The notes under the pieces: model-generated | What the model was told of the DNA's origin: nothing | What the model saw: the letters and a program-made list of their open reading frames with translations, nothing else | The model's database searches: none | Program-made: the position numbers and the translations under genes | Assembly (NCBI RefSeq): GCF_900604355.1 | Contig: NZ_UWOE01000001.1 | Span: 3,720,001 to 3,784,000 of the forward strand | DNA from: Luxibacter massiliensis | GTDB lineage: Bacteria; Bacillota; Clostridia; Lachnospirales; Lachnospiraceae | Direction: 5' to 3' | DNA length: 64,000 bases | Part shown: piece by piece, positions 8,399 to 17,673 of the stretch | Layout: every line of letters starts with the position of its first letter | How positions within the stretch are numbered: the first letter of the stretch is position 1

Positions 8399-9030
8399 GC
8401 TGTTGTGATTGGCTGAATATCGTAATGGTTCAGTTTCGCCCGGATGTTCTTAATATGGGTGGCAATCGTGGAATTATCACTTTCTCCGTCCAAACTGAAA
8501 ACAGCCTCATAAATCTGTTCCCGTGTAAACACTTGCCCTTTATTGCGGGCAAGAAATTCACAGATCATATACTCGCTTTTAGTAAGGGGCACAGTTTCTC
8601 CGTCTACCTGTACCGTTTTAGCCGACAGGTCTATTTTGATGCGGTCGAAGTTCAGGCTGCTATGGCGTTCCCTTTGTTCCCGGCGTATATGGGCATTTAC
8701 TCTGGCCCGCAGCTCCGGGATGCGGAAAGGCTTCGTCAGATAGTCGTCAGCGCCAAGCCCCAGACCAAAGGTAATGTCATTTTCCATCGTTTTAGCTGTA
8801 AGAAACAAGATCGGACAGTCAACCATATCCCGGATTTTTTCGCAGAACGAAAAGCCATCGGTTCCAGGCATCATAATATCCAGTATAATTAAATCATAGC
8901 GGTTCAGCTTATCCAGCGGCACCAACTCCGCAGATGTATAACCCGTAACCAAGTGTCCGTCCTTTTGCAGTCCGTTTTTTATCAGGTCCAAAATGGACTG
9001 TTCATCATCTACCGCAAGAATAGTAGCCAT
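8371..9030 (-). CDS. lanR: OmpR-family response regulator (NisR/SpaR-like)
   Basis: 219 residues: a receiver with acidic pocket DDE near 8-10, phospho-Asp in LIILDIMMPG near 52 and the conserved Lys in DDYLTKPF; then a winged helix from about 125 ending TTAWGIGYKWE. The gene is coupled to the kinase. The TCT-N8-TCT repeat upstream of the operon matches the site type known for NisR, so positive autoregulation of the immunity genes is the likely role. Confidence 0.92.
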   Translation of the reverse strand: MATILAVDDEQSILDLIKNGLQKDGHLVTGYTSAELVPLDKLNRYDLIILDIMMPGTDGFSFCEKIRDMVDCPILFLTAKTMENDITFGLGLGADDYLTKPFRIPELRARVNAHIRREQRERHSSLNFDRIKIDLSAKTVQVDGETVPLTKSEYMICEFLARNKGQVFTREQIYEAVFSLDGESDNSTIATHIKNIRAKLNHYDIQPITTAWGIGYKWE

Positions 9031-9088
9031 TCCCTCTCTTCCTTTCGTTGAAATCTGTATTTACCATTATATCACAAGCAAAGGGAAT

Positions 9089-9907
9089 TTACTGTACCCT
9101 TGCAATATGGTACTGATTATTTACTTTTACGGCAACAGCGTCCGCCGGATTGGTGTCGGAGATCTCATACACATCCATATAGAACCAGCGTTCCCGTTGC
9201 TGCCCGGCAGAAGTACCGGCCCAATCAATTCTGTTCAGTTCTTCCTTTGATAGAGGGCGCTTGCTGTCCATGTCAAAAGTTACGGTTTTGTTCAAAATAT
9301 CCAGATACGCCCCAAGCTGTTCTGTCGGCACGGTTTCCTCTGTTACCTGATAAATACGATCTCCATAAGTCAGTTGTGTTGCGTTTTGTGGATTAACTTC
9401 ATAACTGCTGCTTGTATTTTCAGCGGCAACTTTGAAATCAAAAATTACATCCTCTGCTGTAAGCTGGTCGCTCGGCACCGCTTCATGGTAGCCGCCATTG
9501 ACATCCACAATCAGGTGAGAGGCATTATTGGGGGCTGCATACACATTTAAAAACGGGATGATGTATTTGGCGTCCGGGGCTTTATCTGCCAGATCGGACA
9601 AGGTTTCAAAAGAGGCGGTTTCAATCGTTTCCTGAAGCAAAACAGTTCCGTCCTCGTCCACCGCTGCAAGCTGTCGGATGTACCCAAGCCATTCTCCAAG
9701 TCCATCATTGGAAACGGTGTTATCCAAAATAGTGTATGCCTCTCCTTTATAGGTAAACTGCGTCACATCTTCACTGACTAAGTGGCATTGCTCCTTGTCG
9801 CTAGAATATTCTCTGATCCCGTTTTGCAGGACAGAGCAGCCAGGCAGGACACAGCAGAGGCATACCATGAGAAACATCACCCGGAATAATTTCATTGTTT
9901 TATTCAT
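9089..9907 (-). CDS. lanI: NisI-like lantibiotic immunity lipoprotein
   Basis: About 272 residues from the ATG at 9907, which overlaps the preceding permease stop by 8 bases. A lipobox LPGC follows a hydrophobic signal, so the mature protein is lipid-anchored outside the cell. Two related halves are seen (TQFTYKGEAYTILDNTVSNDGLGEWLGYI and TQLTYGDRIYQVTEETVPTEQLGAYLDIL). The second, through RIDWAGTSAGQQRERWFYMDVYEI, aligns with the C-terminal domain of nisin immunity protein NisI as I recall it. It should sequester the lantibiotic at the surface. Confidence 0.85.
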   Translation of the reverse strand: MNKTMKLFRVMFLMVCLCCVLPGCSVLQNGIREYSSDKEQCHLVSEDVTQFTYKGEAYTILDNTVSNDGLGEWLGYIRQLAAVDEDGTVLLQETIETASFETLSDLADKAPDAKYIIPFLNVYAAPNNASHLIVDVNGGYHEAVPSDQLTAEDVIFDFKVAAENTSSSYEVNPQNATQLTYGDRIYQVTEETVPTEQLGAYLDILNKTVTFDMDSKRPLSKEELNRIDWAGTSAGQQRERWFYMDVYEISDTNPADAVAVKVNNQYHIARVQ

Positions 9908-10628
9908 TATTCTTTCGTCCCTCCCAACGAGAAAACCAATAGAGAATTGCAAGCAAAATGCCAACAGATAATATGGCAATCAAAAGCCACTGTGCAGCAT
10001 TGGCAATCAGCCTGTCGTTCAAAACGTCATGCACCCAATTTACAGACCACGAAAAAGGAATGTACCGCCACAGGCCATGCAATTCAATGTTGCTGTATAA
10101 GATACATTGCAGACATTCAAACACGCCCCAAAACAGGGAAATGCCCAATCCAAATTTCAGACTAAGGAGCAGGTGTAGCGCATATATTACGAAGCTGCCC
10201 ATTGCCAGCCCCAGCACGGATTGTATCAACATCCCCCACGGGATAGTCCCTGTTCGGTTCATTCCTGCCCCAATCGCAAATAGTACAAAAAGCAGCGCCA
10301 AGGAAAAGATGCCTGACAGATACAGGGCAGCAAACTTTGCCAGCAGTATTTTCCGGCGATCTGGCACCGCCAGCAGACTTTGAAAATGCGAGGTCCTTTC
10401 TTCCTGCGTGATATTCAGACCGACAATAACGCTTATCAAAAGTGGAAATACCATTGCCGTCAGTTCCAGAAGCAAACGTAATTTTTTCAATTCATCGACA
10501 TTCTGATAAAGCAGGAAGTAAAATACAAACAGGATGGCCCCAGCTATAGGGATCACTGTATGAATACCCCAATAGGATGTGTGCCTCTGTTTCAGAAAAT
10601 CGGCACGAACCAGAGCAATCATTCCCAT
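9900..10628 (-). CDS. lanG: Lantibiotic immunity ABC permease (LanG/MutG family)
   Basis: A 242-residue membrane protein with six helices. It begins MGMIALVRADFLKQRHTSYWGIHTVIPI, a pattern characteristic of LanE/LanG permeases, and ends in a basic tail WEGRKNNE. It lies directly after the sister permease at 10629 (stop and start adjacent). With LanE and LanF it forms the ABC complex that expels lantibiotic from the membrane. Assignment as G rather than E rests on gene order. Confidence 0.88.
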   Translation of the reverse strand: MGMIALVRADFLKQRHTSYWGIHTVIPIAGAILFVFYFLLYQNVDELKKLRLLLELTAMVFPLLISVIVGLNITQEERTSHFQSLLAVPDRRKILLAKFAALYLSGIFSLALLFVLFAIGAGMNRTGTIPWGMLIQSVLGLAMGSFVIYALHLLLSLKFGLGISLFWGVFECLQCILYSNIELHGLWRYIPFSWSVNWVHDVLNDRLIANAAQWLLIAILSVGILLAILYWFSRWEGRKNNE

Positions 10629-11354
10629 TTACATCCCTTCTTTCTTTGAAAAATTGGCCGCATCCCAAAGAGTGAGCAGGACATACAGTATCACGGAGAA
10701 TACCAGCGGCAGCAAAACGCTCCATGAAAAAGGATCGACACCTGCAAAGGTTCCGTTGCTTTCTATTCCCATAAGCAACTCCGCTGTTTTCGCAGCCCAG
10801 CAATAGGGACATACCCATGCAAGAGCTGTATTTCCAAGCAGGATAGGCATGAGAATACCCAGCAGAGAGTTGGCTGCAATCGGGAGAAACAAGCCAGTTT
10901 TCCGGGCCAAAAGCAGGCAAAGAGGGATTTGCCAGATTGAGGCAATTATCAAGGCAATACTTCCGGCAAAGTTTCGTCCCGCAGAATACACAGCCAGAGC
11001 CGGGGAGATCAAATTGCTTACTGCGACAAAAACGGCCAAGAATACCGCAGCCACAAGTAGTTTCTCGATCATGAGCAATGCTTTTGCATATTCAAACCGT
11101 TTCAGGTTGATAGGCGCAGATAATACAGAATAATACTTTCCGGCCCGTTCTTCTTTCTGATGGGCAAGTGAACACAGGATAGCAATAGTTCCGGGAAGAA
11201 GAAACGCATACCACCAGTAAAAGGTCATATACTGGAAGCCATAAAAACCGCCGATGATCCATGCAAAGAGGGCCGTCAAAAATGGTGCAATAAACAGTAG
11301 CTTATTTGAAATTGTCCGTTTGAATTTCAGGTGTTCTGCTTTCAAGTAATTCAT
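10629..11354 (-). CDS. lanE: Lantibiotic immunity ABC permease (LanE/MutE/EpiE family)
   Basis: A 241-residue six-helix permease. The N-terminus MNYLKAEHLKFKRTISNKLLFIAPF is the typical LanE opening. It is four bases downstream of the ATPase gene and immediately upstream of the second permease. It should heterodimerise with LanG. No frameshift or truncation is seen. Confidence 0.9.
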   Translation of the reverse strand: MNYLKAEHLKFKRTISNKLLFIAPFLTALFAWIIGGFYGFQYMTFYWWYAFLLPGTIAILCSLAHQKEERAGKYYSVLSAPINLKRFEYAKALLMIEKLLVAAVFLAVFVAVSNLISPALAVYSAGRNFAGSIALIIASIWQIPLCLLLARKTGLFLPIAANSLLGILMPILLGNTALAWVCPYCWAAKTAELLMGIESNGTFAGVDPFSWSVLLPLVFSVILYVLLTLWDAANFSKKEGM

Positions 11355-11357
11355 TCC

Positions 11358-12059
11358 TTACACCTCCATTCGGTGGCGTTTTACCACATCCATAAATAGC
11401 TGTTCCAGATTTTCGCCGTTGCGAAGCTCATTCTCATATCCCAACACACCACCGGCAATAATACCCACATGGTCGGCAATCTGCTGGACTTCCGATAAAA
11501 TGTGGCTGGACAAAATCACTGTAATCCCTTTTTCCGGGAAAGAACGGATCAACTCCCGTAATTCTTCGATACCTACCGGGTCAAGACCATTGGTCGGCTC
11601 GTCAAGAATTAAAAGTTGCGGGTTATTCAGCAAGGCGATGGCAATGCCAAGCCGCTGCTTCATACCGAGGGAAAATTGTCCGGCCCGCTTCTTCCCTGTA
11701 TCGGTCAGACGGACAATGTGCAGGACTTCATCAATCCGATTATCCGGCAGCCCCAGCATCGTTGTCCGCACTTTCAGATTTTCGTATGCGGTCAGGTTTT
11801 CATATAAGGGCGGCGTTTCAATCAATGCACCGATCTGTGTCAAATCGCCACGCTGCCACGGATGACCGTCAAACTCGATACTGCCGGAAGTGGGCCGCAA
11901 AATACCTGTAATCATTTTTAGCGTGGTAGACTTGCCCGCCCCATTTGGCCCCAGAAGGCCATACACGGAATTTCTCTGAATGTTCAGCGATACATTATTT
12001 ACAGCCATCTGCCCTTTGAAGTTTTTGCAGAGGTCAGTTGTTTTCAAGATCAAATCCAT
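11358..12059 (-). CDS. lanF: Lantibiotic immunity ABC ATPase (LanF/NisF-like)
   Basis: 233 residues: Walker A GPNGAGKST near 37, signature FSLGMKQRLG near 130 (the LGMKQR form usual in LanF and bacitracin BcrA-like ATPases), Walker B LLILDEPTNGLDP and H-loop SSHILSEV. First gene of the six-gene immunity operon, downstream of a TCT-N8-TCT promoter. No lantibiotic structural or maturation gene is nearby, so this is stand-alone immunity. Confidence 0.92.
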   Translation of the reverse strand: MDLILKTTDLCKNFKGQMAVNNVSLNIQRNSVYGLLGPNGAGKSTTLKMITGILRPTSGSIEFDGHPWQRGDLTQIGALIETPPLYENLTAYENLKVRTTMLGLPDNRIDEVLHIVRLTDTGKKRAGQFSLGMKQRLGIAIALLNNPQLLILDEPTNGLDPVGIEELRELIRSFPEKGITVILSSHILSEVQQIADHVGIIAGGVLGYENELRNGENLEQLFMDVVKRHRMEV

Positions 12060-12091
12060 ATCCTTTTATCCTTTCTCTCGATTTCAAAGAT

Positions 12092-12129
12092 AGGATACAG
12101 GATAATTTTGAAGATTTCATAAAGATTTC
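12092..12129 (-). promoter_or_regulatory. NisR-type promoter of the lanFEG-I-RK operon
   Basis: On the minus strand GAAATCT occurs twice 11 bases apart (12123-12129 and 12112-12118), giving TCT-N8-TCT; 14 bases on is a -10-like TATCCT (12092-12097). This reproduces the spacing known for NisR/SpaR-controlled promoters, where the TCT repeat replaces the -35 box. Confidence 0.7.
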
Positions 12130-12156
12130 AAAAGTGAATATCTTACGCCACACAGT

Positions 12157-12805
12157 TCCTTCTTAATCACTCCATATCCAGGAAATACCGGATATACCTC
12201 ATCAGTTCCACTTCCAGTTCCTGGTACTAAAACTATGTCGCATATAAAATAAAGGATGCTGCTTTTACGCAACACCCTCTTGTTAATCTCATCATAAATT
12301 TACTTTTCTAATACGTCCTCAAACCGATACCCGACACCATATACGGTATGGAGATACCGGGGATGCCGTGTATCTTTCTCCAGCTTCTTCCGCAGGCTAC
12401 TAATCAGACAGTAGGCACTGCTGTACATTTCTTCCCCTATATCCGTTTCTCCATAGATCATACGACAGATCTGCGCATAGGTATACACACGTCCCGGATG
12501 CCGGGCCATGACTGCGAGGACATCAAATTCTCTGGCAGTCAACAGCACCTCTTTTTCCTCCACCATAACCTTACGCTGGAGCATATCCAGGAAAAATCCC
12601 GGATATCGGATCTGTTGCGGCTCCATGTAGATTTTCACACCTTCCAGAGCCTGGAGCTTTCTCTTGAAGCTGCAGATCTCCGGCAGCCGTTCCTCTGGAA
12701 ATTCAATCACCATTTGTTTCTTCAGAATGTTCCAGCTCCTTCCATCTCTTCAGTTTCTGGAAGCTCTGCTCACTGATGTCATGCTCGATCCTGCAGGCTT
12801 CCTGT
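12157..12805. repeat. Direct repeat copy 2 flanking the lantibiotic immunity module
   Basis: Same orientation and near-identical to 6280-6943. This copy continues into a complete DtxR-type gene, so it is the parental one. At its left end (12160-12240) are sequences resembling the 3' end of the small HTH gene at 20929. Confidence 0.85.
12300..12713 (-). CDS. Receiver-less OmpR-type winged-helix protein (copy 2)
   Basis: 137 residues, nearly identical to the 6440-6853 protein, with the OmpR-type winged helix at 45-135 and no receiver domain. The ATG at 12713 overlaps the DtxR-type stop by 11 bases, so it is the last gene of the ECF/ABC operon. It may bind DNA together with, or antagonise, the DtxR-type protein; its target is not known. 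Confidence 0.82.
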   Translation of the reverse strand: MVIEFPEERLPEICSFKRKLQALEGVKIYMEPQQIRYPGFFLDMLQRKVMVEEKEVLLTAREFDVLAVMARHPGRVYTYAQICRMIYGETDIGEEMYSSAYCLISSLRKKLEKDTRHPRYLHTVYGVGYRFEDVLEK

Positions 12806-13092
12806 TCCGCTGTGTCATCCTCCACACCTGCCTCAATCAGCCAGCTTTTAAAATAGCAGTGCCGTTCATAGATTGTCTCAGCCGTCTTACGGCCTTTTTC
12901 AGTTAAGTGAAGAAAATGGTCTTTATCTTTAACTAGGAAGCCGCCTTGCTCCAAAATTGACACAGCATTACACACACTGGGCTTTTTCACACCCAGATGC
13001 TGAGACACATCAACAGATCGAACCATTCCTTTTTTCTGCTGTAGAACAAAGATCGCTTCCAGATAATCTTCTCCGGATTCATGAAGTTTCAT
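12703..13092 (-). CDS. DtxR/MntR-family metal-dependent regulator
   Basis: 129 residues. An N-terminal winged helix (SGEDYLEAIFVLQQKKGMVRSVDVSQHLGVKKPSVCNAVSILEQGG) leads to a dimerisation/metal domain with E, H, D residues typical of MntR (EQEACRIEHDISEQSFQKL); there is no SH3-like third domain. An AAGGAGATG site precedes the start, 4 bases after the EcfA gene. Its place in a transport operon implies metal or siderophore control, probably at the palindrome at 19529-19544. Confidence 0.88.
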   Translation of the reverse strand: MKLHESGEDYLEAIFVLQQKKGMVRSVDVSQHLGVKKPSVCNAVSILEQGGFLVKDKDHFLHLTEKGRKTAETIYERHCYFKSWLIEAGVEDDTAEQEACRIEHDISEQSFQKLKRWKELEHSEETNGD

Positions 13093-13095
13093 CTT

Positions 13096-14577
13096 TCATC
13101 TCCTTTTCCTTTGTGGCCCGAAGAATAATTCTAACTGCTGTTTATTTTGCAAATTCCAGCCGCCATGCCAACTCACTTCTCCATTTTCAATGAAAATGAA
13201 GTAATCACAGCATCTTTCTATCAATTCCGGGTCATGCGTAATAATGAACAATGTTTTTCCCGCTTTTTGCAATTTTCCAAGCACCTTTGCGACTTCCTCC
13301 ATGTGGCGAAAGTCTAATCCGCTGGTCGGTTCATCAAAAATCATGATTTCCCGGCCAGATGCCACAGCGCTGGCTACTGCCACTCGTTGTTGCTGACCAC
13401 CAGACAAAGACATAGGATGCCGTTCAGTAAATGGCGTCAAATTTAGATCAGATAAAATTTTCTCTGCTATTGGCCGATTTTCTTCTTCGTCTCCATCCAT
13501 ACTCAAAAGAACTTCATCCAACACATCTTCTGTAAAAAGTTGATGGCTTGGATTTTGCATCACCATATAACATTGATTGAGACGTTTTTTTCGTAAGTAA
13601 GTTTTCCCCTTTATCGTAATTGCCCCGGATGCCTTTTTTTCCAAACCACATAAGCAACGGGCGAAAGTTGTTTTTCCTGCGCCATTATTGCCTATAACCC
13701 CCACAATGCTGCCTTGTGGAATTACAAGATGTTCAACTTTTAACACTAAGCTCTCAGCATACGCAAATCGGAAATCGGATAAAATGATTTCGTCTTTGTT
13801 CTTTGCTGTAAAAGTGTGATGATTGTGGAATGTCACCGGGTAAAGAGAACGAAGTCCCATACGCGATATTTCATCCGGGGGGATTTTTCGGAAATCGGCC
13901 ATTGAGAAGTCATTCTCAATCTGTCCGTCTTTCATGTAAAGAACGCGGTCTGCCAAATCCATTAAATAACTTAGTCTGTGTTCAGCAATTAAAATAGTTT
14001 TGCCTTGATTTTTCCAAAGTGTAATAACTTCTGCAAGTTCACGAATAGATTTTATATCCAGATTGGAAGATGGTTCATCTAATACAAAAATCTCCGGCTC
14101 CATCATGGCTGCCGACGCACAAGCTATTTTTTGCTTTTCTCCTCCTGAAAGCGCAAAGATACTTCTGTCCATCAACGTTTCAATATGCAGCTCCGCCACT
14201 GTTCTTTTCATCCGGGCGATAATCTCATTTTCCGCTATCCCCAAGTTTTCACATCCGAAAGCCAATTCAGAATTTGTATAAACGGCAAAAAACTGACTCC
14301 GTGGATTTTGAAATACCGAGCCTGTCAGAGAAGCAATTTCGTACAACGGTTTTTCTACAATACTTTTCCCATCAATAAAAACACGCCCTTCAAGCCGTCC
14401 CTCATAATAGTTTGGTATAAGTCCGTTTAACAGCCTGGTCAATGTGGTTTTCCCACAACCTGACTCACCGCAGAGCAGGACAACCTGTCCGTCCGGAATC
14501 GTAAAATTGATGTTATGAAGCTGTCCGGCATGATCGCCGTTTTCATAGGCAAAAGAAACATTTTGAAATTCAATCAT
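13096..14577 (-). CDS. ECF transporter ATPase, two fused ABC domains
   Basis: 493 residues from the ATG at 14577 (ATGA overlap with the T-component gene; the upstream start is unlikely). Two ABC cassettes: Walker A GESGCGKTT and GNNGAGKTT, signatures LSGGEKQK and LSGGQQQR, Walker B IFVLDEPSSNLD and IMIFDEPTSGLD. Fused EcfA1A2 forms of this kind energise group-II-like ECF importers and pair here with the adjacent EcfT and S component. Confidence 0.92.
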   Translation of the reverse strand: MIEFQNVSFAYENGDHAGQLHNINFTIPDGQVVLLCGESGCGKTTLTRLLNGLIPNYYEGRLEGRVFIDGKSIVEKPLYEIASLTGSVFQNPRSQFFAVYTNSELAFGCENLGIAENEIIARMKRTVAELHIETLMDRSIFALSGGEKQKIACASAAMMEPEIFVLDEPSSNLDIKSIRELAEVITLWKNQGKTILIAEHRLSYLMDLADRVLYMKDGQIENDFSMADFRKIPPDEISRMGLRSLYPVTFHNHHTFTAKNKDEIILSDFRFAYAESLVLKVEHLVIPQGSIVGVIGNNGAGKTTFARCLCGLEKKASGAITIKGKTYLRKKRLNQCYMVMQNPSHQLFTEDVLDEVLLSMDGDEEENRPIAEKILSDLNLTPFTERHPMSLSGGQQQRVAVASAVASGREIMIFDEPTSGLDFRHMEEVAKVLGKLQKAGKTLFIITHDPELIERCCDYFIFIENGEVSWHGGWNLQNKQQLELFFGPQRKRR

Positions 14578-15323
14578 GCCAACACCCCCAGCAGTCCAAA
14601 TTTCCGTAAGATGGTCAGAATGAAAAGCACAGCACAAAATGCAACGAGAACTATGTCTAATGCCTTAAACCCAATCTTGCAGATATTAGTACGGCGTACT
14701 GGCGCTCCAAGTCCGCGGGTTAAAGCCGCCGCAGACAATTCCTCACCAATTTTAATAGAACAAATCATCATCGGAACAAACCGATATTCCAGCATTTTTA
14801 CAGTTTTCTTCCCGCCAAAACGAATCCCCCGCATCCGCATAGCGTCACCAATCGCATGGTATTCCTCGCCTACCGTGGGGAAAAAGCGGAACATAACAGA
14901 CAAAGGAATAATCAGCTTTTCTGTCAAATGAATACGTTGCATGGCAGCTACAAGCTCACTGACTGTTGTTGTACGAACGGTGTAATATCCCATTGCCAGT
15001 CCAGGCAAGACACGGGAAATAAAGCCACACAAAAAGAGCAAAATGAAATTTACAGCCCCGGTAGTCACAGGCACAACAAACTGTTCCCCAAAATAGCAGA
15101 TCGTATAAATGATTACGCAAACGAGAGCCGCTTTCTTTTTTCCAAAACAGAAAAGCAGCAGAATGGGGATGGCGGTCAGCATTGGCTTTGTAACCAACGC
15201 AAGACCGCCGCCCTCGCCGCCGAGAACCAGAAAGCAAATAGTAATCAACACAATTAGTTTTGTGCGTGGATCGAGAGTAACTCCCTTTGTTTTTTTTGAG
15301 GCACTCAGCAATTCCCAGGACAT
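14574..15323 (-). CDS. ECF transporter T component
   Basis: 249 residues from MSWELLSASKK at 15323, which shares one base with the stop of the S-component gene (TAATG). Hydrophobic helices at about 25-135 are followed by the coupling-helix region with MRMRGIRFGG and TRGLGAPVRR, i.e. the two Ala/Arg-Gly motifs of EcfT (CbiQ family). It links the S component to the fused ATPase. Confidence 0.9.
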   Translation of the reverse strand: MSWELLSASKKTKGVTLDPRTKLIVLITICFLVLGGEGGGLALVTKPMLTAIPILLLFCFGKKKAALVCVIIYTICYFGEQFVVPVTTGAVNFILLFLCGFISRVLPGLAMGYYTVRTTTVSELVAAMQRIHLTEKLIIPLSVMFRFFPTVGEEYHAIGDAMRMRGIRFGGKKTVKMLEYRFVPMMICSIKIGEELSAAALTRGLGAPVRRTNICKIGFKALDIVLVAFCAVLFILTILRKFGLLGVLA

Positions 15324-15913
15324 TATGCTATTCCTGCTTTCTTGAAATGCTTTTTCAACAGGCTCTTTCCAATCAAACCACCCACAAGTCCGCTGATAAA
15401 GCAAACGATTAACAGCACAACCGCCATCCAATTTGGCAGGTAAGTTTGAATCGTATCGGCCCATGCCTGACCATAGCTTTCAACTGCGTGCTGAAAGTAA
15501 GCTTCTCTGGTTACAAATACCGCCATATAGTTGCCAATATACCAAAGGCTGAATACTCCATTTGTTACGATACTCATTTTTGCGCTGGAATATTTTCCAG
15601 CTTTCCATACAAGGTCAGCCAAAAGTCCAGCAATTACTCCTGTAATAAGGCTCCAATATCCCATACCAGTCAAAAGCATGACAAGGCCCATCAAAATGCC
15701 CATAATGGTAATCATGCCAAATTTTTTTGTTTTCGTCAGAAAGAGCATAAAGGGGATGCCTCCGACAATCGGGCAGATAATCGTCATTAGCGGATACATA
15801 ATTGGAATCAGGCTTAAAAAAGCCAGCGCACAGGTAATGACAAGATAAATGGCTGAATAAATGCCAACTGTAACAAGGTCTTTTGCTCCAATCCGAGCCG
15901 TTTTCGTATTCAT
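15323..15913 (-). CDS. ECF transporter S component, MptD/Trep_Strep family
   Basis: 196 residues from MNTKTARIGAKDLV at 15913, with AGGAGG just upstream; the longer frame start is less likely. Six helices, GxxGG-type turns and a basic C-terminus match the Trep_Strep/MptD S components. Substrate unproven. Adjacent ABC half-transporters and a DtxR-type regulator point to a metal complex or siderophore rather than a vitamin. Confidence 0.82.
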   Translation of the reverse strand: MNTKTARIGAKDLVTVGIYSAIYLVITCALAFLSLIPIMYPLMTIICPIVGGIPFMLFLTKTKKFGMITIMGILMGLVMLLTGMGYWSLITGVIAGLLADLVWKAGKYSSAKMSIVTNGVFSLWYIGNYMAVFVTREAYFQHAVESYGQAWADTIQTYLPNWMAVVLLIVCFISGLVGGLIGKSLLKKHFKKAGIA

Positions 15914-15918
15914 AGTAA

Positions 15919-17673
15919 TCAATCCTCCTGATTTTTTGTGTTTATTGTCCATGTTTGACTATGCTGCTGTAATTCTACAAGATGGCGATATAATCCATCT
16001 TCCTCTATGAGTTTGGAAGGCGCACCTTGCTGAACAACTTTTCCCTGTTCCAGAACAACAACTTTATCTGCACCAGCAACAGTACGCATACGATGTGCAA
16101 TAACAAGAACCGTCTTTCCTTTCGTTAGCCGGGTGATTGCGTTTTGCACAGAGGTTTCATTCTCCACATCAAGGGATGCTGTGGCCTCGTCGAGCAGAAT
16201 AACAGGAGCATCCTTTAACAACGCCCTTGCAATGGAAATACGCTGACGCTCACCGCCGGACAGGGTAGAACCGTTTTCTCCAATCATCGTCTGATACCCT
16301 TGTGGGAAACGAGATATAAACTCGTCACAGCAGGCAGCCTTTGCAACCGCAATGACTTCTTCATCCGTGGCGTTTATTCGGCCAATACGGATATTCTCCA
16401 TGATTGTATCGCTGAACAAAACTACATCCTGAAAAACAATCGAGTAATTGGAAAGCAGCGTTTCCGGTTCAACTGTCCTGATATTGATGCCGCCAAGTCG
16501 GATTTCTCCACCCGTTGCATCCCAAAAGCGGGCTGCCAGCTTTACGGCGGTACTTTTACCACTTCCAGATGGGCCGACTAAGGCTGTTACTTCTCCCTGC
16601 TTTGCTGTAAAGCTCACGTTTTTCAGAACAGTTTCTCCGTCCTGATAGGAAAAGGAAACATGGTCAAAGGTAATGTCATATCCTTTATTCGCACAGCTAT
16701 CTGTTCCAGACAGCTCCGGCTGACTTTCCATTTCTTTCATACGCTTGATCTGCAGATTGGCGTTGAAGATTTCAGACAACTGCATCATAACGCCGCTTAG
16801 TGGTTCATATACCCTTGATGCTGCCAGCAAAAATAGTAAATAGGTAAAAAAATCTATACCGCCACCGATTAGCAAAGTAGTTCCCACTAAAATAACCAAA
16901 GGAAGGCCGAGTCTCAAAAGCATTTGAGCAGAGGTCAGCAACGTGCCGGAAGTAAGCTCTACTTTGACCGATGCATTGACCACATCCTGTAATTTTGTTT
17001 CAAGATCTGTCAAATACTTTTCTGTTTGATTACAGGTTTTAAGGTCAGCAATGTTGTCCAAAAACTCCTGAATACCATCGGCAGCAGCAAGCCTCGCCTC
17101 CATCCTTCTGGTTCCCATTTTATCTTGTATCTTTTTGCTGCCGACAATCAGCAGTAAGGCCACGGGCGCAACACAGAACAACGCCAGCGCCATGCGCCAG
17201 TCCATAGCAAACAAACCAATCATAATGAGAATAATACTGATAACAGAACCAATCATCTTTGGTATGGCACCAGAAAAAGTCCGTTCCAACTCATTGCAGT
17301 CACTCATCATGGAAGTAGTCATCTCTGCAAGGTCATGTTCTCCAAAATAAGACAGCGGGAGTTTGCGGAGTTTTTCTGCCAAAGTAATACGCCGTGTCGC
17401 GCTCTCTTCATAAGCTGCAATATAGGTACAGCGATATTCAATAAAATTCGCAATGAAAATGACAACAACGCTGACTACTGCAAGAACGGTATAGAGCCAA
17501 ATGTTAGGACTATCGGCCTTTTCGCCTAAAAGGGGCTTACAAATTTCTTGCAAAAGCATAAGACACAGTGCCATCGGCACAAACAGACTAAGACTTGAAA
17601 ACGCGGAGGCAGCACCGCCCTTTTTTAAGTCTGCCGCTCCTTTATCGCTAAGAGCAAACAATCGTTTAAGCAT
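15919..17673 (-). CDS. ABC half-transporter (exporter fold), second of a pair
   Basis: About 584 residues from MLKRLFALSDKG at 17673, which follows GGAGGT and overlaps the upstream gene's stop by 8 bases. Six helices to about residue 305, then Walker A GPSGSGKST, signature LSGGERQRIS, Walker B VILLDEATASLD and H-loop IAHRM. With the preceding half-transporter it should form a heterodimer. By analogy with YbtP/YbtQ and IrtAB, exporter-fold pairs beside metal regulators can import siderophores; that role is inferred. Confidence 0.88.
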   Translation of the reverse strand: MLKRLFALSDKGAADLKKGGAASAFSSLSLFVPMALCLMLLQEICKPLLGEKADSPNIWLYTVLAVVSVVVIFIANFIEYRCTYIAAYEESATRRITLAEKLRKLPLSYFGEHDLAEMTTSMMSDCNELERTFSGAIPKMIGSVISIILIMIGLFAMDWRMALALFCVAPVALLLIVGSKKIQDKMGTRRMEARLAAADGIQEFLDNIADLKTCNQTEKYLTDLETKLQDVVNASVKVELTSGTLLTSAQMLLRLGLPLVILVGTTLLIGGGIDFFTYLLFLLAASRVYEPLSGVMMQLSEIFNANLQIKRMKEMESQPELSGTDSCANKGYDITFDHVSFSYQDGETVLKNVSFTAKQGEVTALVGPSGSGKSTAVKLAARFWDATGGEIRLGGINIRTVEPETLLSNYSIVFQDVVLFSDTIMENIRIGRINATDEEVIAVAKAACCDEFISRFPQGYQTMIGENGSTLSGGERQRISIARALLKDAPVILLDEATASLDVENETSVQNAITRLTKGKTVLVIAHRMRTVAGADKVVVLEQGKVVQQGAPSKLIEEDGLYRHLVELQQHSQTWTINTKNQED

